A stretch of DNA of 64,000 bases from UBA2108 sp002713215 (GTDB taxonomy: Bacteria > Bacteroidota > Bacteroidia > Flavobacteriales_G > Salibacteraceae), in NCBI GenBank assembly GCA_937891015.1, contig CALAPY010000063.1, forward strand, positions 36,644 through 100,643, given 5' to 3'. Below are positions 60,478-64,000 of the stretch, one piece after another. The position numbers and the translations under genes are program-made. Numbering within the stretch: the stretch's first letter is position 1; the number at the start of each line of letters is the position of its first letter. The notes under the pieces are model-generated. The model worked only from the letters and a program-made list of their open reading frames with translations, had not been told where the DNA came from and did not search any database.

Positions 60478-61797
60478 ATGCGTTCGTTGGTCGTCATTTT
60501 AATATTGTCACTTTCTGTAAATCAATCCTTTGCTCAGCAAAAGTGGTCGCTTGAGCAGTGTATTGAGGCAGCCGTTCAAAATAATCTATCCATTCAAAGA
60601 GCAAACCTTAGTGTTGATCTTGCAGAATCCAATTACCTAAACAGTAAGGGAAGTTTTTTGCCAAATGTCAATGGTTTTATTAGAACCAATTTAAACTTTG
60701 GTAGAACCATTGACCCATTTACAAACACATTTGCTAACGAAGAAGTTCGGTCAGATGCTTATGGGGTAAGTGCTAACTGGGAATTGTTTAACGGTTTGCA
60801 AAAAGTACAGCGGTACAGACAAAATCAATACGAAGTTATGGCTAGTAAGTACGATGCAGATAAAATGCGGAATGATATGTCGCTTGCGGTAACACGGTCA
60901 TTTCTTGAAATTGTGTTTAACCGTGAATTAAAAAAAGTGGCCGAAGAGCAGGTGGCATTAACACAAAAACAAGTCGATAGGACCTCTAAATTAGTTGCTG
61001 CAGGAAGCTTGCCCAAGGGGAATTTAATGGATATGCAGGCGCAAATGGCTCAGGAAGAATTGAACCTGGTCACGGTTAGCAATAACCTGGACATTTCAAC
61101 ATTAAAGCTTCTTATTCTAATGAGGATGGATACATTAAACGATTTTGAGATCGATGTACCGGAAATTTCTGCGGAAAAGTTGGGTGTATTTAGGACTACT
61201 CCTTCATTTGTTTATTTAAAAGCCATTGAAACCTTGCCGGAAGTCAAGAGTGCTGAATTAAGACTAAACCAAGCTGAATACGGTATAGCAGCTGAGCGCG
61301 GGAGAAGAAGCCCATCGCTCTTATTGCAAGGTTCAGTGGGTTCCGGGTTTTCAGGAAAGAATCCCAATAGTTTCAACGATCAGGTAAGCGATAACTTTAA
61401 TCAATCTATAGGATTCTCATTGAACATTCCAATACTTAATTCCCTGAGTACTCATACAGCAGTTCAGCGGGCTAAAGTCAATCAGGAAATTCGAAAGAAC
61501 GAAATGGATCAGGTGAAATACCAGATTAACGAAACCGTAAAAAGAGCCTATTACGATGCGCAAGCCGCAAGAAAAAAGTACCTGGCAAACACCAAGGCGG
61601 TAAGTGCAATGAGTGAGTCATATAAATACTCGGAAAAACGATATGAATTGGGCATGATGAATGCCGTGGAATTTAACCAGGCAAAGAATAACATGATTCG
61701 GGCAGAAGCCGATTTACTGCAATCCAAATATGATTTTGTATTCAAAACAATGATTCTCGATTTTTATCAGGGAATTCCATTAACCCTAAGACCGTAA
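60478..61797 (+). CDS. TolC-family outer-membrane efflux protein
   Basis: A 439-residue protein with a signal peptide (about 1-19, ending SFAQ) and two outer-membrane-efflux (OEP) repeats. The first runs from WSLEQCIEAAVQNNLSIQRANL; the second is around KSAELRLNQAEYGIAAERGRRSP (near residue 260), each followed by long helical hairpin segments. TolC-like trimers form the outer-membrane duct of tripartite efflux or type I secretion systems. The adaptor gene begins four bases downstream; no inner-membrane pump is encoded in the window. Confidence 0.93.
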   Translation: MRSLVVILILSLSVNQSFAQQKWSLEQCIEAAVQNNLSIQRANLSVDLAESNYLNSKGSFLPNVNGFIRTNLNFGRTIDPFTNTFANEEVRSDAYGVSANWELFNGLQKVQRYRQNQYEVMASKYDADKMRNDMSLAVTRSFLEIVFNRELKKVAEEQVALTQKQVDRTSKLVAAGSLPKGNLMDMQAQMAQEELNLVTVSNNLDISTLKLLILMRMDTLNDFEIDVPEISAEKLGVFRTTPSFVYLKAIETLPEVKSAELRLNQAEYGIAAERGRRSPSLLLQGSVGSGFSGKNPNSFNDQVSDNFNQSIGFSLNIPILNSLSTHTAVQRAKVNQEIRKNEMDQVKYQINETVKRAYYDAQAARKKYLANTKAVSAMSESYKYSEKRYELGMMNAVEFNQAKNNMIRAEADLLQSKYDFVFKTMILDFYQGIPLTLRP

Positions 61798-61801
61798 AGA
61801 G

Positions 61802-63103
61802 ATGAGCAAAAAAACGTATTGGATAATTGCGGGGGTTGTTGCTGCGCTGTTAATTGCCTCTTGGGCAAAGAAGAAATATGCCAAGGATTCGTTAAGCGTA
61901 TTTGTTGAAGAAGTGTCTAAAAGAGATATTACCGAAACAGTTTCTGCGAACGGTAAAATTCAGCCGGAGAAAAAGGTTAAAATAAGTTCCGAGGTACCCG
62001 GAGAAATTATTGCACTGTTTGTTCAGGAAGGAGACGTAGTTAAAGAAGGGGATTTACTGATAGAGATTAACCCGGACATTCTTACGGCTGCAGTTGACCG
62101 TGTTGAAGCTGCGTTGAACACAAGCAAAGCCAATTTGTCTAATTCAAGGGCAAGATTGGCGCAAACAACCGCACGACTTAAGCAGACGAAGATTGAATAC
62201 GAAAGAAGTAAGAAACTAAAAAGTGAAGGGGCCATTTCGCAGGCCGAATTAGATCAGGCTGTATCGTCCTATGAGGTGGCAAGTGCCGAAGTTGAAGCAG
62301 CAGAAGAGAGTGTGAAAGCTGCGGAGTTTTCTGTTCGGAGTAGTGAAGCCAGTTTAAAAGAATCGAGGAACAACCTGGGTAGAACAAAGATTTATACCCC
62401 TATGGCTGGAACGGTATACAGCCTTAGTGTTGAAGAAGGTGAAAAGGTGGTAGGAACTGCACAAATGGCTGGTACCGATTTGCTTCGAATTGCTGACCTG
62501 AATAATATGGAAGTTAGCGTGGAGGTAAGTGAAAATGATATTGTATCGGTTTCCCTTGGCGATAGTGTGGACATTGAAGTGGATGCTTATTTGGATCGGG
62601 AGTTTAAAGGTGTTGTAACGGAAATTAGTAATTCGGCAAATAATACCTTGGGGTCCACGGAACAGGTAACATCGTTTAATGTGATGATTAGAATTCTTCA
62701 ATCCAGTTATCAGGACCTCCTGGAGGGTAAGGACTCAACTTATTCACCCTTTCGGCCAGGAATGTCTGCAGCGGTTGAAATTAAGACCAAAAAGGTTAAA
62801 GATGTATTTGCTGTTCCTATTCAAAGTGTGACTTTACGCCCCGATTCTTTTCCAATGGGAGTTCCTCTTTCATCAATCGATAGGGAAGAGATGAATGAGT
62901 GTGTCTTTATTGTTGAGAATGAAACGGTGAATCGAGTTTTTGTAAAAACCGGGATACAAGATGAAAACTATATCCAAATCATTTCACCTGAGCTTTCTGG
63001 TCGAGTGGTGAAGGGGCCTTATTCAACAATTGCCCGTAAGCTCAGAAATCAGGAAGTAATTGAAGTGAAGGATGAAGATGAATTTAGCTTCACCGATGAG
63101 TAA
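61802..63103 (+). CDS. HlyD/MFP-family periplasmic adaptor protein
   Basis: A 433-residue membrane-fusion protein. It has one N-terminal anchor (about 5-22), a biotinyl/lipoyl-like half-motif (KVKISSEVPGEIIALFVQEGDVVKEGD, about 60-85), a long coiled-coil hairpin (about 95-190, rich in Ala, Ser and Lys), the second lipoyl half (IYTPMAGTVYSLSVEEGEKV) and beta-barrel domains. It bridges an inner-membrane transporter to TolC. In Bacteroidota such pairs commonly serve MacB-type ABC exporters or RND pumps, but here the next gene is tsaB, so the pump must be elsewhere. Confidence 0.93.
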   Translation: MSKKTYWIIAGVVAALLIASWAKKKYAKDSLSVFVEEVSKRDITETVSANGKIQPEKKVKISSEVPGEIIALFVQEGDVVKEGDLLIEINPDILTAAVDRVEAALNTSKANLSNSRARLAQTTARLKQTKIEYERSKKLKSEGAISQAELDQAVSSYEVASAEVEAAEESVKAAEFSVRSSEASLKESRNNLGRTKIYTPMAGTVYSLSVEEGEKVVGTAQMAGTDLLRIADLNNMEVSVEVSENDIVSVSLGDSVDIEVDAYLDREFKGVVTEISNSANNTLGSTEQVTSFNVMIRILQSSYQDLLEGKDSTYSPFRPGMSAAVEIKTKKVKDVFAVPIQSVTLRPDSFPMGVPLSSIDREEMNECVFIVENETVNRVFVKTGIQDENYIQIISPELSGRVVKGPYSTIARKLRNQEVIEVKDEDEFSFTDE

Positions 63104-63812
63104 GTCGCATCTTTTTTTGGGAATTGAAACCTCCACCACAAATTGTTCGGTAGGGTTGTTCAGGGATGATACTCTTGTCGATAAACTGGAAGAGGATAAC
63201 GGTTATTCTCACTCCGAAAAATTAGGAGTTTTCGTAAAAGACTTATTGGAGAATAATAAAGTTGAAGTTGTAGATCTGAGTGCAATAGGAGTTGGTGTGG
63301 GTCCGGGTTCATATACAGGTCTTCGCATTGGGGTGTCCTTTGTAAAAGGGTTAGGGTTTGCACACAATATTCCAATTATTAAGTTCACTTCATTAGAACT
63401 GTTGTTGAATCAATTCAGGTCATTGGATTATCCGTTATCATCGGGAGGTATTATAATACCCATGCTTGACGCCAGGAGAGATGAAGTTTATTGTCAAGTT
63501 TACAATTCTGATTTCGAGCCATTAGAAGCTATTAAAGCGGAAATATTATCAGAAGAATCCTTTTCTAAATATAGGGTCGGGAATAGCAAGATAATTTGCC
63601 TGGGACCAGGGGCTATAAAATCAAAGGAATTAATTAAATCCAACAACATGGATGTTATAGAGAATTTAATGCCTTCAATCGTGGGTATGGAGTCTACTAT
63701 TTTGTCTAAATATAGGAATGAGGCATTTGAAAATTTAGCTTATTTCGAACCATACTACCTCAAAGAATTCTTTGCTGGTAAGGCCAAGCGGTCTTTGTTA
63801 AGCCCGGAATAA
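63096..63812 (+). CDS. tsaB: tRNA N6-threonylcarbamoyladenosine biosynthesis protein TsaB
   Basis: From ATG 63096 the protein is 238 residues and begins SKSHLFLGIETSTTNCSVGLF, an ASKHA-fold start; upstream in-frame ATGs at 63072 and 63078 would overlap hlyD further without family support. GVGPGSYTGLRIGVSFVKGLGFA is the diagnostic TsaB region. TsaB forms the TsaBDE complex that places t6A on ANN-decoding tRNAs, an essential modification. It overlaps the end of the adaptor gene by eight bases, so translation is coupled even though functions are unrelated. Confidence 0.95.
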   Translation: MSKSHLFLGIETSTTNCSVGLFRDDTLVDKLEEDNGYSHSEKLGVFVKDLLENNKVEVVDLSAIGVGVGPGSYTGLRIGVSFVKGLGFAHNIPIIKFTSLELLLNQFRSLDYPLSSGGIIIPMLDARRDEVYCQVYNSDFEPLEAIKAEILSEESFSKYRVGNSKIICLGPGAIKSKELIKSNNMDVIENLMPSIVGMESTILSKYRNEAFENLAYFEPYYLKEFFAGKAKRSLLSPE

Positions 63813-63864
63813 AAAAACCGAAACTTTTTTCCGAAAAATTAGTTTCCAAGACTTTTTATTGGCG

Positions 63865-63872
63865 TACATTTG
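63865..63872 (+). promoter_or_regulatory. Right-edge promoter 1
   Basis: TACATTTG followed by CCGACCCG. The expected transcript start lies at the edge of a hairpin-forming segment (CCGAC at 63874-63878 with GTCGG at 63909-63913, inner arms TTTAAG/CTTAAA). It serves a gene beyond the window or a leader RNA. Confidence 0.55.
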
Positions 63873-63933
63873 CCGACCCGTTTTAAGGGAATGAGTTCTT
63901 AAAGTTGAGTCGGTAAAAAATATTTTAAAAAAG

Positions 63934-63965
63934 TTGTTGTGGGTTAAAAAACCTGTATACTTTTG
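63934..63965 (+). promoter_or_regulatory. Right-edge promoter 2
   Basis: TTGTTG at 63934-63939 and TACTTTTG at 63958-63965 are separated by 18 bases, a good Bacteroidota -33/-7 pair. The downstream sequence, CCGGCCCGTTTGAACGGGG, holds a CCCGTT/AACGGG hairpin and parallels the CCGACCCGTTTTAAGGG after promoter 1. Confidence 0.65.
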
Positions 63966-64000
63966 CCGGCCCGTTTGAACGGGGAGATAAGTTCAAGAGA

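Noticed and set aside
63804..63833. Terminator overlapping the tsaB stop
   Set aside because: CGGAA...TTCCG with A/T-rich arms and a bulge is suggestive but the pairing is imperfect and overlaps coding sequence.

Overview
This window looks like the chromosome of a member of the Bacteroidota, most probably Flavobacteriales or a close marine relative. The evidence is the recurrent TAnnTTTG promoter element with few strong Shine-Dalgarno sites, the T9SS/gliding translocon gene sprA, a complete alternative complex III (act) operon joined to cytochrome oxidase genes, Omp28/DUF6029/RemB-type envelope proteins, and the gene order malic enzyme-ruvA-sprA-gcvH-tonB plus cyoE-coxIII-coxIII-coxIV-SCO-DUF420, which I recall from Flavobacteriia. 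Base composition is moderately AT-rich throughout. I see no tRNA or rRNA gene, CRISPR array, insertion sequence or prophage. No gene-free stretch exceeds 300 bases; the longest are 5788-6016, 60275-60477 and 63813-64000, and each holds promoter or operator-like sequence.

Layout. 1-639 is the 3' part of a YwqK/MORN-repeat gene. 645-5294 is the rimP-nusA-infB translation/transcription operon, with an attenuator-like hairpin ahead of rimP. A SPOR protein (minus strand) is followed by a divergent promoter region with a 19-bp perfect palindrome. 6017-17276 is the act-cox operon actABCDEF-coxM-coxN, ending in a strong terminator. 17356-19316 is ruvB-queG. 19307-24029 (minus) is an envelope operon: TlpA thioredoxin, DUF6029 barrel, two tandem Omp28 lipoproteins and a PorT-like barrel. 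A sirtuin (minus) is followed by maeB-ruvA-sprA and gcvH. Next come three tandem TonB-like proteins (35790-38007) and then deoC with two aldehyde-dehydrogenase genes, the second lacking its catalytic half, and several small genes. 44162-51826 is a surface-polysaccharide-like block: gmd, fcl, a secreted protein, and two RemB/Wzi-like barrels flanking a WecA-type phosphotransferase. 51895-55892 holds heme O synthase, cytochrome oxidase subunits III/III/IV, a degenerate SCO protein, DUF420 and a small CxxC membrane protein. 55936-60274 is a SAM-I-riboswitch-controlled methionine synthase operon. 60478-63812 is tolC-hlyD-tsaB. The right edge has two tandem promoters serving something outside the window.

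How the genes work together. The act and cox operons together encode a quinol-to-oxygen electron chain: ACIII oxidises menaquinol and passes electrons through its cytochromes to an aa3-type oxidase, with heme O synthesis and assembly factors encoded separately. SprA, the TonB proteins, TlpA/Omp28, the RemB-like barrels and TolC/HlyD form a large envelope and export component.

The most unusual element is the methionine operon. Methionine synthase is split into a homocysteine module and a folate/B12/AdoMet module, and between them lies a QueF-family (T-fold) gene that has lost the catalytic cysteine and histidine. This is the best candidate for an undescribed function in the window.
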